From contig LJCV01000002.1 of the NCBI GenBank assembly GCA_001298575.1, forward strand, positions 1 through 47,614: a stretch of 47,614 nucleotides of DNA, given 5' to 3'. Source of the DNA: Actinobacteria bacterium OK074 (GTDB taxonomy: Bacteria; Actinomycetota; Actinomycetes; Streptomycetales; Streptomycetaceae). The notes beneath the pieces are model-generated. The model saw only the letters and a list, made by a program, of their open reading frames with translations. It was not told the origin of the DNA and ran no database searches. Position 1 is the first letter of the stretch. Every line of letters begins with the position of its first letter. This document shows, piece after piece, positions 24,757 through 33,352 of this stretch. Made by a program: the position numbers and the translations under genes.

Positions 24757-25440
24757 TCAGATGTAGCCTTCCCGGAGGGCATAGGCCACGGCATGTGCGC
24801 GGTTGCGCAGATGCAAGCGGGTGGTCAGGCCATGCATGACATTCTTTACGGTGCGTTCGGAGTAGGACAGCTTGCTGGCGATCTCTCCGGTGTCGAGTCC
24901 CTCGGCGACCAGGCGCAGGACGTCTACCTCGCGCGGTGCGAGCCCCGACGACGGGGCGCCGGGCCGGCCTGCCGCGCTGCGGTGCAGCGTGCCCACCTGG
25001 TTGATGAGCCGGCCGAGCAGATCCGAGGGCAGGTCGCCGTCGCCGCGGGCAGCCGCGAGCACCGCCTGGACCAGCCGGAGCGCGGTGGCCTCGTGGCGCC
25101 AGACGATCGCGCCGACCCCGCACTCGATGACGTCGAGCAGTTCGGTCTCGCGCAACGCACCCACCACGAGTACGGCCTTGGCGCCTTCGCTGCGCACCAC
25201 GCGGCGCAGCCGGGTCAGGGCGGGTTCGTCGAGCGAGTCGCTGATGAGCAGGGCGACCGTGCCGGGGCCGGCCTCGGTCTCCTCCTTCAGCTCGATCTCC
25301 GGGTGGCGGCGCAACTGGCTGAGCGCGCCCTCCTTGGAGATCGGGTCCGGGGCGTGCACGGACACCGGTATCCGGTCCGCGGGAGCCGTGCCGGGGCGTG
25401 TGGTGCGGTATGTGCTGAGCAACCGTCTCCCCCATGTCAT
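24757..25440 (-). CDS. LuxR-family regulator with degenerate receiver domain
   Basis: 227 aa. The C-terminal HTH (about 167-222) reads LAPREVDVLRLVAEGLDTGE and KLSYSERTVKNVMHGLTTRL. The N-terminal half is receiver-like but reads TVALLISDSLDEP where NarL-type receivers have the phospho-accepting Asp, and GAIVWRHEA where the Lys is expected. It is therefore unlikely to be controlled by phosphorylation. It is divergent from the LAL gene and next to CIS genes; a regulator of the CIS locus is likely. Confidence 0.8.
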   Translation of the reverse strand: MTWGRRLLSTYRTTRPGTAPADRIPVSVHAPDPISKEGALSQLRRHPEIELKEETEAGPGTVALLISDSLDEPALTRLRRVVRSEGAKAVLVVGALRETELLDVIECGVGAIVWRHEATALRLVQAVLAAARGDGDLPSDLLGRLINQVGTLHRSAAGRPGAPSSGLAPREVDVLRLVAEGLDTGEIASKLSYSERTVKNVMHGLTTRLHLRNRAHAVAYALREGYI

Positions 25441-25937
25441 TCACGAGCGCGCCACCTCTGTGGGGCGGGTGACAGGCGTGCTTAATTCACCTTCATGGGA
25501 TTTGGACAGTTCGCGCAATCGTGGAGCACCACGAGCAGAACCACGAGATCGGCGGGAAGCCGACCACGACAGCGTTGTCAGTGACGAACCGGTCCGTTTC
25601 GGTTACTTCGACGGCGTCGGTTACTTCGACGGCTACGACTGCTTCGGCTGGGCTGCTTCGACGGCTGCTTCGGCTGCCTTCGGCGCCCTGCGTGAACCTA
25701 CCGGCGGGTTCCGTGACTTGGGAATCCTTCGGCACCACCGGACAGATACAGAAAGACGACAGCCGCGCTGCAGCCACAACTTCGGCGTCCGCGCGGCCGT
25801 CGACCCTTACGCGTATGACGGTGCCGGGGGTTGCACCGTCAACGCGCCCGGTTTCCGTGGGACTTGTCACGGCACCGGGCGCGGCGCGCAAACGTCCTGC
25901 ACCGCGAGGAGCGTCACGTCCGTGAAAGGAGGCTGGG
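25441..25937. other. 497-nt divergent regulatory gap between LuxR and LAL genes
   Basis: I see no convincing gene. The segment has clearly lower GC than its surroundings. At 25604-25682 it holds imperfect TTCGACGGC / CTTCGGCTG repeats. A 134-codon plus-strand frame exists (25521-25925) but is Ser/Thr-rich with no family match. A strong AAAGGAGG (25925-25932) ends the gap as the LAL ribosome-binding site. Confidence 0.45.
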
Positions 25938-28868
25938 ATGTCCGGACCGTCGCGTGATCTTCGGGACGAACCCCTGACCGGATCCCTGACCGCACCCCCG
26001 ACCGCACCCCCGACCGACCCCTTTGCCACGCCCCGGCACGAACCGAGAGCCGAACACCGCGAAGCCATCGCCCTGTTGGCGGCCGAGGCCGAACGCGCCC
26101 GAGGCGGCGCGGGGCGGCTCGTGCTGCTGCGCGGGGCCACCGGCACCGGCCGCACCACCGTCCTGGAGGCCGCGGCCGAGGACGCCGCCGCGCACGGCAT
26201 GCGGGTGCTGCGCGCCCGCTGCTCCGCCGAGGACACCGCGGTGCCCTTCACCACGGTGCTCCAACTCCTGGGCCCCGTACCGGGATACCCGCCCACGCCC
26301 GAGGAACTCGACGAGCGGGCGCAGTCCGAACCGCTGTGGCGGATCCTGCGCGCGTACGCCACCGACAGCCCGCTGTTCGTGGCCGTCGACGACGTACACC
26401 TGGCCGACGCGGCCTCGCGCCGCTGGCTGGTGGAGTCCGCGCGGCACGTCAGCCGGCTGCCGCTGCCCCTGCTGCTCGCGGTCACCGAACGCAGCCAGTA
26501 CGACATCGAGCCGCCCGCCGCGGGCTTCACCCGCACCCTCTCGCCCGCCCTCGTGCACGCCCACACGCTCGCCCCGCTGACCGCCGAGTCGGCCACCGAG
26601 CTGGTGCGGGCGGAGTTCCCGGACACCGACTCCCCGCAGCTGATCACCAACTGCGTCCGCGCCGGGGCCGGAAACCCGTTGCTGCTACGGGCGTTGCTCG
26701 ACGACCTCGGCGGCGACGGACGCCACCCGGGCGCCCCCGAGAACGTGCCGGAGACCTCCGCCGCGCTGTACCCGGGCGCGTATCCGCAGGCCGTGGCGTG
26801 GTGGCTGGACAGTGCGGGCCCGGTCACCACCGAGGTGGCGCGCACCCTCGCCGTGCTCGACGAGGGCTGGGACGGGCTCACGCCCGGCATGGAACGCCGT
26901 TTAAGCACCGACGCGGAGTGTCCGGTCGGTGATCTGTCCGCGCTGATCGGCGAGTTGACCAATGCCGACCCGGCGCGCGTGAGCGGCTGGCTCACCGCGA
27001 TGACCGGGCTCGGCCTGCTCCTCCTCGACCCCTTCGGACGCCCCCGCTACGCCCACGGCCTGCTGCGCGACGCGGTGCTCACCGGCGTGCCCGCGGCCCG
27101 GCGGCGGGCGGCGCACCGGGCGGTGGCCGAGGCGCTGCTACGACGGGGCGCGCCCACCGAGGAGGTCGCCCGCAAACTCCTCGCGGCCGAGGGCGCCGAC
27201 CCGGCGGACACCGACGAACTCGGGCTGCCCTCCTGGGCGTTCGCGATCCTGCGGGAGGCCGCCGGGGTCGCGCTGCGCGAGGGGCGCGCGGGCGACGCCG
27301 TCGCGTATCTGCGCAGCGCGCTGCGCGAACCCATGGACGAGGAGCGCCGCCAGCGGCTGCTCACCGAGCTGGGCTCGCTGGAGTTCACCGCGCAGGGCTC
27401 GGCGGCCGGCATCCCGCGCCTTTCGGAGGCGCTGCGCCTGGCGGGCCAGCCGCAGGACCGGGTGCGCGCGGCGATGGCCCTGGGTACGGCGCTGGCGGGC
27501 CGCGGCAAGGCCCGTGCCGCCGTACAGGTGTTGCGCGAGGTCAACAGCCAACTCTCCGGCCACCCCGACCTGTTGCGCACCCTCCAGACGGCGTCCGCGC
27601 TGCTCTCGGAGGAGGACCAGGTGGTGAAGCGGGAGGTGTACCGGCTGGCCACCGACACCGCCGAGCGCTCGCCCGAACTCCTGGGCACCGCCGGGCAGTC
27701 GCTCCTGGTGCGGTACGCGGCGACCGCCGGGCTCTCCACCGCCGAGGACGCCATGAGACGCATACGGACGCTGCTCGCCGAGCCCGCCGACCCGCTGTCG
27801 GAACCTTTCCTGGTGGGTACGGCGGCGGCAATCGCCCAGTGGGCCGACGAACTCGACGAGGCCCAACGGCTGGTGGAGCGCGGCCTCACGGGACTCCGCC
27901 CCGACCTGCTGCACCCCATGCGCCGGGCCCTGCTCAACACCCGCGACGACATCACCGCCGCCCGCGAGGACCGCACCTCGCTCCTGTCCAACGCGGAGAT
28001 CCGGCTGCCGATCCCGCCGGGCGACACCCCCGGCAACCGGCACGCGCACGTCCTGATCTCCCTGGTGGAGACGGGCCAACTCGCCGAAGCGCAGCGCTTC
28101 TCGGACAGCTTCGACCTCCAGGACGCCCCGGACAACTGGGAGTTCAACCGCTTCCTCTACGCGCGCGGAGTCCTGCGGGCCACCTGCGACGACCCCGCGG
28201 GCGCGCTGCACGACTTCCTGGAGTGCGGTCGCCGTCAGTCCGCCCGCGAGGTCCACACCCCCGTCGTCACCCCCTGGCGCACGGCCGCCGCGTGGTGCCA
28301 ACTGATGCTGGGCAGCCCGCAGGAGGCCCTCGCCCTGGCGGAGGAGGAACTGCGCCTGGCCCGCCTGTGGAACACCCCGCGCACGGTGGGCCGTGCCCTG
28401 TCCGCCCTGGCCGCGGCGACCGGCGGCCGCCGGGGTCTGGAACTCGCCGAGGAGGCGGTACGGCTGCTGCGCACCTCCCCCGCCGGCACCGAACTCGGCC
28501 GCGCCCTCGTCCGCCAGGGCCGCGCACTCACCGCGGCCGGGGAGCGCGCCCGCGCCCGCGACAGCCTGCGCGAGGCGGCCGAACTGGCCGAGCGCACCGG
28601 GTCGGTACGCGTGCGCACCCAGGCGGAGGAGGCGCTGCGCGAGGGCGGCGCCCGCCGCACCACCTCGGCCCACACCGGCTCGCACGCCCTGACCGGCAGC
28701 GAACGCCGCATCGCCGAACTCGCCGCGAACGGCCGCACGAACGTCGAGATAGCCGATCTCCTGCACGTGGCCCGCCGCACGGTGGAGACCCATCTGACGA
28801 GCACCTACCGCAAGTTGGGGATACGGAAGCGGGGGGAGCTGGCGGAGGTGCTGGGGCGGGAGACGTAA
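25938..28868 (+). CDS. LAL-type (large ATP-binding) LuxR regulator
   Basis: 976 aa. An N-terminal AAA domain has Walker A RGATGTGRTTVLEAA (about 64) and a Walker B-like LFVAVDDVHLAD (about 146-157). A long helical, TPR-like central part follows. The C-terminal LuxR HTH (about 918-972) reads LTGSERRIAELAANGRTNVE and VARRTVETHLTSTYRKLGIR. Walker A has Arg where most have Lys (GTGRTT), so nucleotide hydrolysis may be impaired. A strong AAAGGAGG precedes the ATG. It probably governs the CIS genes or links them to development (inference). Confidence 0.88.
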   Translation: MSGPSRDLRDEPLTGSLTAPPTAPPTDPFATPRHEPRAEHREAIALLAAEAERARGGAGRLVLLRGATGTGRTTVLEAAAEDAAAHGMRVLRARCSAEDTAVPFTTVLQLLGPVPGYPPTPEELDERAQSEPLWRILRAYATDSPLFVAVDDVHLADAASRRWLVESARHVSRLPLPLLLAVTERSQYDIEPPAAGFTRTLSPALVHAHTLAPLTAESATELVRAEFPDTDSPQLITNCVRAGAGNPLLLRALLDDLGGDGRHPGAPENVPETSAALYPGAYPQAVAWWLDSAGPVTTEVARTLAVLDEGWDGLTPGMERRLSTDAECPVGDLSALIGELTNADPARVSGWLTAMTGLGLLLLDPFGRPRYAHGLLRDAVLTGVPAARRRAAHRAVAEALLRRGAPTEEVARKLLAAEGADPADTDELGLPSWAFAILREAAGVALREGRAGDAVAYLRSALREPMDEERRQRLLTELGSLEFTAQGSAAGIPRLSEALRLAGQPQDRVRAAMALGTALAGRGKARAAVQVLREVNSQLSGHPDLLRTLQTASALLSEEDQVVKREVYRLATDTAERSPELLGTAGQSLLVRYAATAGLSTAEDAMRRIRTLLAEPADPLSEPFLVGTAAAIAQWADELDEAQRLVERGLTGLRPDLLHPMRRALLNTRDDITAAREDRTSLLSNAEIRLPIPPGDTPGNRHAHVLISLVETGQLAEAQRFSDSFDLQDAPDNWEFNRFLYARGVLRATCDDPAGALHDFLECGRRQSAREVHTPVVTPWRTAAAWCQLMLGSPQEALALAEEELRLARLWNTPRTVGRALSALAAATGGRRGLELAEEAVRLLRTSPAGTELGRALVRQGRALTAAGERARARDSLREAAELAERTGSVRVRTQAEEALREGGARRTTSAHTGSHALTGSERRIAELAANGRTNVEIADLLHVARRTVETHLTSTYRKLGIRKRGELAEVLGRET

Positions 28869-28910
28869 CGTGACGGTTGGCAGAGGCAACCGGAGAGAGG
28901 TGCGGGACGA

Positions 28911-29438
28911 GTGAGCGACAACACGGCTGACCACACGGCCGATCACGTGGCTGATCATGTGGCTGAGGAGCCGGCCGCGGAGCGGCTGGAGGCCCGGCGG
29001 GAGATCGCGGCACCCCCGGCGAAGGTCTTCGAGCTGCTCTGTTCGCCCAACGGCCATGTCACGATCGACAGTTCGGGCATGCTCCAGTCCGCGGAGGGCA
29101 CGCCCGTGGCCAAGGCGGGCGACACCTTCGTCGTCCACATGGACCGGGAGTCGCTGGGCGACCGCCCGCTGGGCAAGTACGACGTGACGGTGGAGATCAC
29201 CGAGTACGAGCAGGACGAGCTGATCGAGTGGACGGTGAGCTCGCCCCTGGTGCAGCCGTCGGTGGGCCACCGCTACGGCTACCGCCTCGAACCGGCGGGC
29301 GAGGGGGCGACGTTGGTGACGTCGTACTACGACTGGAGCGGGATCGTGGAGCCGTACCGCAGCAGGCTGCCCTTCCCGGTCATCCAACCGACGGCGCTGC
29401 GGGCTACGTTGGGGATTCTGGCGCGGACGGTGGAGTAG
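28911..29438 (+). CDS. SRPBCC (START/polyketide-cyclase-like) protein
   Basis: 175 aa from GTG 28911. After an acidic, His-rich N-terminus (NTADHTADHVADHVAEE), EARREIAAPPAKVFELLCSP and YDVTVEITEYEQDELIEWTV, then GYRLEPAGEGATLVTSYYDW, match the SRPBCC lipid/ligand-binding helix-grip family. The ligand is not predictable. A GAGAGAGG sequence lies about 10 nt upstream. It is probably the first gene beyond the CIS locus. Confidence 0.8.
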   Translation: MSDNTADHTADHVADHVAEEPAAERLEARREIAAPPAKVFELLCSPNGHVTIDSSGMLQSAEGTPVAKAGDTFVVHMDRESLGDRPLGKYDVTVEITEYEQDELIEWTVSSPLVQPSVGHRYGYRLEPAGEGATLVTSYYDWSGIVEPYRSRLPFPVIQPTALRATLGILARTVE

Positions 29439-29504
29439 CCCCTCCCTCGGGGCCCGGGTAACCCCTCCCTCGGGGCCCGGTTAGCCCCTCCCTCGGGGCC
29501 CGGG
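29436..29504. repeat. Three 22-24-bp tandem repeats starting at a stop codon
   Basis: Units of the TAGCCCCTCCCTCGGGGCCCGGG type. The TAG of the first unit is the stop of the SRPBCC gene. Each unit has an internal CCCC/GGGG dyad, so the array may act as a terminator. Confidence 0.8.
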
Positions 29505-29523
29505 CGGAAGATCGACGACCGGC

Positions 29524-29537
29524 TACCCTGACTCCGC
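29524..29537 (+). promoter_or_regulatory. -10-like box before the kinase gene
   Basis: TACCCT followed by eight bases and ATG 29538, with no Shine-Dalgarno: a leaderless-type start. Confidence 0.3.
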
Positions 29538-30479
29538 ATGACCCATACCGATATGAACGATATGGCCGAGATGACCGCGGAGTTGGTCCGGGAGTTGTTG
29601 CGCGCGCAGCGGCCCGACCTGGCCGATCGCCCCGTGCGGCTCGGCGCGCGCGGCTGGGACAACCAGTTGTGGCGGCTCGGCGACGACCTCGCCGTCCGGC
29701 TGCCGTGGGCGACGCGGTCCGCGGACGAGTTGCTGCGCAAGGAGCACGCCTGGGTACCAACTCTGGCCCCCGGGCTGCCCCTTCCGGTCCCCGTCCCGCA
29801 GCACCTGGGCGAACCCTCCGAACGGTTCCCGCGCCCCTGGCTCGTCACGACCTGGGTGCCGGGCGCGCCCGCCGACCGGGAGCCCGCGACGGACGCCGGG
29901 GCCGCGGCCGACGCCCTGGCCGCCTTCCTGACGGCGCTGCACCGCCCCGCGCCCGCCGGGGCACCCGCGGGCCGGGACCGCGGCGGGCCGCTGGCCGACT
30001 ACGCCGAGGGGTTCGCCAGGGGCCTCGCCTCGGCGACCGAACGGGGCCTGATCCCGGACCCGGACGCGGTCCGCGAGGTCTGGGCGGACGCCGTCGCCGC
30101 ACCCGCCTGGGCGGGCCCGCCGCACTGGCTCCACGGCGACCTGCACCCGGCCAACGTCCTTACGGCGGACGGCACTTTCTGCGGAGTGGTCGACTTCGGG
30201 GACCTGTGCGCGGGCGACCCGGCCTGCGACCTGGCCGCGCCCTGGATCCTGCTGCCGGACGGCGCCGTCGACCGCTGCTACGCGGCCTACCGGCCGACCG
30301 CGGACGCCGCGACCCTGCGCCGGGCCCGCGGCTGGGCGGTGCTGCGCGCCCTCGCCGGCATCCACATCGGCGACGCGGGCGACCAGGGCCGCCCCGGCGG
30401 CAAGTCCACCTGGGGCCCACCGGCCCACGCCGCACTGCGTCGCCTGACCGGGGCGAGTGGGCCAAGTCCCCTGCGCTGA
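29538..30479 (+). CDS. Aminoglycoside phosphotransferase (APH) family kinase
   Basis: 313 aa. The catalytic loop HWLHGDLHPANVL and metal-binding VVDFGDLCAGDPACDLAA are intact. The N-lobe has DNQLWRLGDDLAVRLPW. The family phosphorylates aminoglycosides or other small hydroxy substrates; many Streptomyces members are uncharacterised. It starts MTHTDMNDMAEM. It is convergent with the SDR gene, 8 nt away. Confidence 0.88.
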   Translation: MTHTDMNDMAEMTAELVRELLRAQRPDLADRPVRLGARGWDNQLWRLGDDLAVRLPWATRSADELLRKEHAWVPTLAPGLPLPVPVPQHLGEPSERFPRPWLVTTWVPGAPADREPATDAGAAADALAAFLTALHRPAPAGAPAGRDRGGPLADYAEGFARGLASATERGLIPDPDAVREVWADAVAAPAWAGPPHWLHGDLHPANVLTADGTFCGVVDFGDLCAGDPACDLAAPWILLPDGAVDRCYAAYRPTADAATLRRARGWAVLRALAGIHIGDAGDQGRPGGKSTWGPPAHAALRRLTGASGPSPLR

Positions 30480-30487
30480 AGGCCGGT

Positions 30488-31228
30488 TCAGCCGAAGGAG
30501 GCGAGCCGGGCGCCCCCATCGGCCTCCAGGACCGTACCCGTGAGGTTGGTGTTGGTGGCGGCGAGGGCGACGACCTCGGCGACCTCCTCGGCGGTGGCGA
30601 TGTGCCGGACGGGAAGGGCGGCGGCGGCCTGCGCGAACATCGCACGCCGGGCGTCCTCCGGGACCCCGCTCCACCAGGGGGTGTCGACGTACCCCGGGGA
30701 GACGGCGTTGACGCGCACGGGCGCGAGTTCGACGGCCAGCGGTTTGACGAGGGCCTCGACGGCGGCGTTGATCGCGGCGACACCGGCGGTGCCCGGCAGG
30801 CCCGTCCGGGCGGTGATGGCGCTGAGGAACGTGACGGAGCCGTCGGGTGCGAGATACGGCAACACGGCCTGGACGGTGGCGACATGGGCCCAGAACTTGG
30901 CGTCGAAGGCGCGCCGCAGCATGGCGAGGTCGAGGTCGGCGAAGGCCCCGACGCCTTCGCTGCCACTGGCGGCGAGGACGAGCCGGTCGACGGTACCGAT
31001 CTCGGCGGCGAGTGCGCCGATGGCGGGACCATCGGTGGCGTCGGCCTGGTGCCGCACCAACTCCGGGTCGGTGACGGCGAGTTCGTCGAGCCGCTCCTTG
31101 CCGCGCCCCACGACGTGCACGCGGTCGCCACGCGCGGCGAGCAGCCGGGCGGTGGCGAGGCCGACGCCGGAGGTGCCACCGATGACGAGGGCGGTGGTGG
31201 TGGCTGTGTCGGGGGAGGGAGTGGACAT
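30488..31228 (-). CDS. Atypical SDR-family protein
   Basis: 246 aa. The Rossmann motif GGTSGVGLATARLLAARGD is intact, and LVLAASGSEGVG corresponds to the NNAG region. Where the catalytic YxxxK should be, the sequence reads GVAAINAAVEALVKPLA, so the Tyr and Lys appear as Val and Asn. The C-terminal VSPGYVDTPWW is typical of SDRs. It probably binds NAD(P) but may not be a normal dehydrogenase. GGAGG precedes ATG 31228. It is divergent from a TetR gene and likely its target. Confidence 0.82.
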   Translation of the reverse strand: MSTPSPDTATTTALVIGGTSGVGLATARLLAARGDRVHVVGRGKERLDELAVTDPELVRHQADATDGPAIGALAAEIGTVDRLVLAASGSEGVGAFADLDLAMLRRAFDAKFWAHVATVQAVLPYLAPDGSVTFLSAITARTGLPGTAGVAAINAAVEALVKPLAVELAPVRVNAVSPGYVDTPWWSGVPEDARRAMFAQAAAALPVRHIATAEEVAEVVALAATNTNLTGTVLEADGGARLASFG

Positions 31229-31277
31229 GGCGGGGTGCCTCCATGGTCGTAAGAGGTGTCGCAAGGTGGCCGCATTT

Positions 31278-31296
31278 ACGAACCGCTGCGTCTCGT
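31278..31296. promoter_or_regulatory. 19-bp TetR operator candidate
   Basis: ACGA-NN-CGC-N-GCG-NN-TCGT is an almost perfect palindrome in the 82-nt SDR/tetR divergent gap. It ends two bases before the TAAAGT -10-like box of tetR. Its size and position fit autoregulation by the TetR protein. Confidence 0.6.
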
Positions 31297-31310
31297 TTTA
31301 AAGTAGCCCC

Positions 31311-31964
31311 ATGACCACGAACGAGCAACCCACTCCGACAACAGCCGCCGACCGGCCCCGAAGCCAGGGTCAGGGCCAGGGCCAGGGCCGGGGGCAGGGC
31401 CGGGGGCGGAAGCGCAGCGAGGACAGCCGCCTGTCGATCCTGGCGGCGGCGTTCGAGCTGGTCGCGGAGGTCGGCTACGGGTCGCTGACGATCGAGGGCA
31501 TCGCGTCCCGGGCGGGCTGCGGCAAGCAGACGATCTACCGCTGGTGGCCGTCGAAGGCGCACGTCCTGCTCGAAGCGCTGGCCGTGAAGGGCGAGTTGTA
31601 CGTGACGACGGAGGACCGGGGCTCGTACGAGGCGGACTTGAGGGCGTTCCTGACGGACACGTTCGCCCTGGCGTCGACGCCCACGATCGCGAACATCCTG
31701 CGCGTCCTGATGGCGGAGGCGCAGATCGACGAGGAGTTCGGCACCCTGTTCCGCACGGAGTTCCTGCCCCGCCGCCGGGACGCCCTGACGCTCGTCCTCG
31801 AACGGGCCCGCGCACGGGGCGACTTGCCACCGAACCCGGACCCGTCGACGGCACTGGACGTGGTGTTCGGGGTGCTGTGGTACCGGCTGCTGGCGGTACG
31901 GCGGCCGTTTACGGAGGAGTTGGTGGGTGAGTTGGTCGGGATGCTGACGAAGGGTGGTGAGTAG
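31311..31964 (+). CDS. TetR-family transcriptional regulator
   Basis: 217 aa. A flexible N-terminus contains a Gly/Gln/Arg tract (GQGQGQGRGQGRGRKR) encoded by a short DNA repeat. The HTH reads FELVAEVGYGSLTIEGIASR followed by AGCGKQTIYRWWPSK. The C-terminal domain resembles TetR_C_11-type regulators (FRTEFLPRRRDAL). ATG 31311 lies six bases after TAAAGT, so the mRNA is probably leaderless. It is divergent from the SDR gene with a palindromic site between. Confidence 0.9.
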   Translation: MTTNEQPTPTTAADRPRSQGQGQGQGRGQGRGRKRSEDSRLSILAAAFELVAEVGYGSLTIEGIASRAGCGKQTIYRWWPSKAHVLLEALAVKGELYVTTEDRGSYEADLRAFLTDTFALASTPTIANILRVLMAEAQIDEEFGTLFRTEFLPRRRDALTLVLERARARGDLPPNPDPSTALDVVFGVLWYRLLAVRRPFTEELVGELVGMLTKGGE

Positions 31965-32023
31965 CAGGCAAGTTGGGCCGGTCAGCTCGGTCGAGCAGCG
32001 ACTCAGGCCGGTTGAGCAGCGGC

Positions 32024-32608
32024 CTAGGCCGGTTGAGGTGCCACCCGGCCCTCCCGCAGGCCCTGCAACGCCCCCGCCCAGGCGGTCAGTTGGTCGAGCA
32101 TGCCGTGGACGGCGGTGTCGAGCCCCGCTGCCGGGACGAAGGAGCCGGTGGCGAAGGCGGGGATGAGGGCGACGGCGGGCTGGGCGCGGACGGTCGCGAC
32201 CTGGAGTTCGGCGAGCACGAGCCGCAGCGCCTCGGCGGCCCGCACCCCGGCGGCCCAGCCGCCGTAGCTGACGATGCCGGCGGCCTTGTCGTTCCACTCC
32301 CGGTAGACGTAGTCCAGCGCGTTCTTGAGGGCGCCGGGATAGGAGTGGTTGTACTCCGGAACGAGGAACACGAACCCGTCGAAGCCGTCGACGAGTTGGG
32401 ACCACGTGCGGGTGTGCGCGTGCTCGTACTGCTGGAGGTTGGGATTGCCGGGCTCGTCGAGGTTGCCGAGGCCGTGGTGGGCGAGGTCGATCAGCTCGTA
32501 GTCGGCGCCACCATGGGCGCGGGCGGTGTCGAGCAGCCAGGAGGCGATCTGATCGCCACGGCGCCCGGGGCGGGTGCTGCTGAGGATGATGCCGATACGG
32601 AGGGTCAT
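32024..32608 (-). CDS. NADPH-dependent FMN reductase-type flavoprotein
   Basis: 194 aa. The flavin-binding pattern is clear: RIGIILSSTRPGRRGDQIAS, VFLVPEYNHSYPGALKNALD and GIVSYGGWAAGVRAAEALR. Members reduce FMN, quinones or azo compounds with NAD(P)H. GGAAGGGG lies before ATG 32608. It is divergent from a MarR gene with two palindromic sites between, a common arrangement for redox- or phenol-sensing MarR regulators. Confidence 0.9.
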   Translation of the reverse strand: MTLRIGIILSSTRPGRRGDQIASWLLDTARAHGGADYELIDLAHHGLGNLDEPGNPNLQQYEHAHTRTWSQLVDGFDGFVFLVPEYNHSYPGALKNALDYVYREWNDKAAGIVSYGGWAAGVRAAEALRLVLAELQVATVRAQPAVALIPAFATGSFVPAAGLDTAVHGMLDQLTAWAGALQGLREGRVAPQPA

Positions 32609-32622
32609 GGTGCCCCTTCCAG

Positions 32623-32685
32623 GGGGGTCGAGGAGGTCGACGGGGTCGACGGGGTCGACGGGGTCAACAGGGTCGACGGGGTCGA
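32623..32685. repeat. 9-bp tandem repeat in the FMN-reductase promoter region
   Basis: Seven imperfect units of CGGGGTCGA. It lies between the flavoprotein start and the MarR operator sites, so copy number could alter promoter spacing. Confidence 0.7.
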
Positions 32686-32688
32686 TGG

Positions 32689-32731
32689 AGTTGACACGTC
32701 AACTCTAGACCCCAAAGTTGACGTGTCAACT
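32689..32731. promoter_or_regulatory. Twin MarR-type palindromes
   Basis: AGTTGACACGTCAACT (32689-32704) and AGTTGACGTGTCAACT (32716-32731) are each palindromic apart from the centre, and they are reverse complements of one another. Their centres are 27 bp apart. They sit between the divergent flavoprotein and marR genes, upstream of TATGAT (32747). Confidence 0.75.
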
Positions 32732-32746
32732 CCCACCCTCGCCCGA

Positions 32747-32758
32747 TATGATCGCGCC
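32747..32758 (+). promoter_or_regulatory. Leaderless-type -10 box of marR
   Basis: TATGAT, nearly the consensus -10, followed by exactly six bases and ATG 32759, with no Shine-Dalgarno. Confidence 0.5.
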
Positions 32759-33259
32759 ATGGCGACGCACCCCCGCACCCTGGCCCCCGAGGAGTGGGAG
32801 CTCTGGGAGGTCTGGATGCTCGCGCAACGCCTGCTCGCCCGCGAGCTGGAGCGCGGTCTACAGCGCGACGCGGGCATCTCGAAGGCCGAGTTCAGCGTGC
32901 TGATGACGTTGTGGCGGGCGCCCGGCGGCGAGATGCGCGTAGCCGAGCTGACCGAGTCCCTGGCCTGGGAGAAGAGCCGCCTCTCGCACCAGCTGACCCG
33001 GATGGAGAACCGCGGCCTGGTGGAACGCACCCAGTCCGGAGCCGCCGGCCGCCGCACCCGAATCGGCCTGACCCCCAAGGGCCACGACACCACCGAGAAC
33101 GCGATCCTCGGACACGGGGACAACATCCGCCGCCACTTCCTGGACACCCTGACGCCGGAGCAGGCTGCGGCGATTCGGGCGTGGAGCGACCAGATGGTGG
33201 GCCGGATGGGGGCGGGGGACGGGGAGGGCGAGGCCGAGGGGAGCGAGGCCGCCCGGTAG
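32759..33259 (+). CDS. MarR-family regulator
   Basis: 166 aa. The winged-helix region reads SVLMTLWRAPGGEMRVAELT, SLAWEKSRLSHQLTRMENRG and LVERTQSGAAGRRTRIGLTP, a standard MarR DNA-binding domain with wing. It is likely autoregulatory through the twin palindromes and likely controls the divergent FMN reductase. The last residues are acidic and Gly-rich. The TAG stop lies in the first unit of a 16-bp repeat array. Confidence 0.9.
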   Translation: MATHPRTLAPEEWELWEVWMLAQRLLARELERGLQRDAGISKAEFSVLMTLWRAPGGEMRVAELTESLAWEKSRLSHQLTRMENRGLVERTQSGAAGRRTRIGLTPKGHDTTENAILGHGDNIRRHFLDTLTPEQAAAIRAWSDQMVGRMGAGDGEGEAEGSEAAR

Positions 33260-33318
33260 CCGGCGGTCGCGGTAGACGGCGGTCGCGGTAGCCGACGGTC
33301 GCGGTAGCCGACGGTCGC
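33255..33318. repeat. Four 16-bp tandem repeats containing the marR stop
   Basis: GGTAGCCGRCGGTCGC-type units, four copies with single-base changes. The stop TAG at 33257 is part of unit 1. Confidence 0.85.
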
Positions 33319-33352
33319 CGAGGCGGCCCCACGCGCACCATGGGCCAGCCGC

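Noticed and set aside
25521..25925. Plus-strand 134-codon frame in the LuxR/LAL gap
   Set aside because: Ser/Thr-rich, low GC3, no start signal and no family pattern; treated as non-coding.
1..28868. Prophage
   Set aside because: Tail-like genes are present but no capsid, portal, terminase, integrase or lysis genes. DUF4157, DUF4255 and the AAA ATPase mark an injection system instead.
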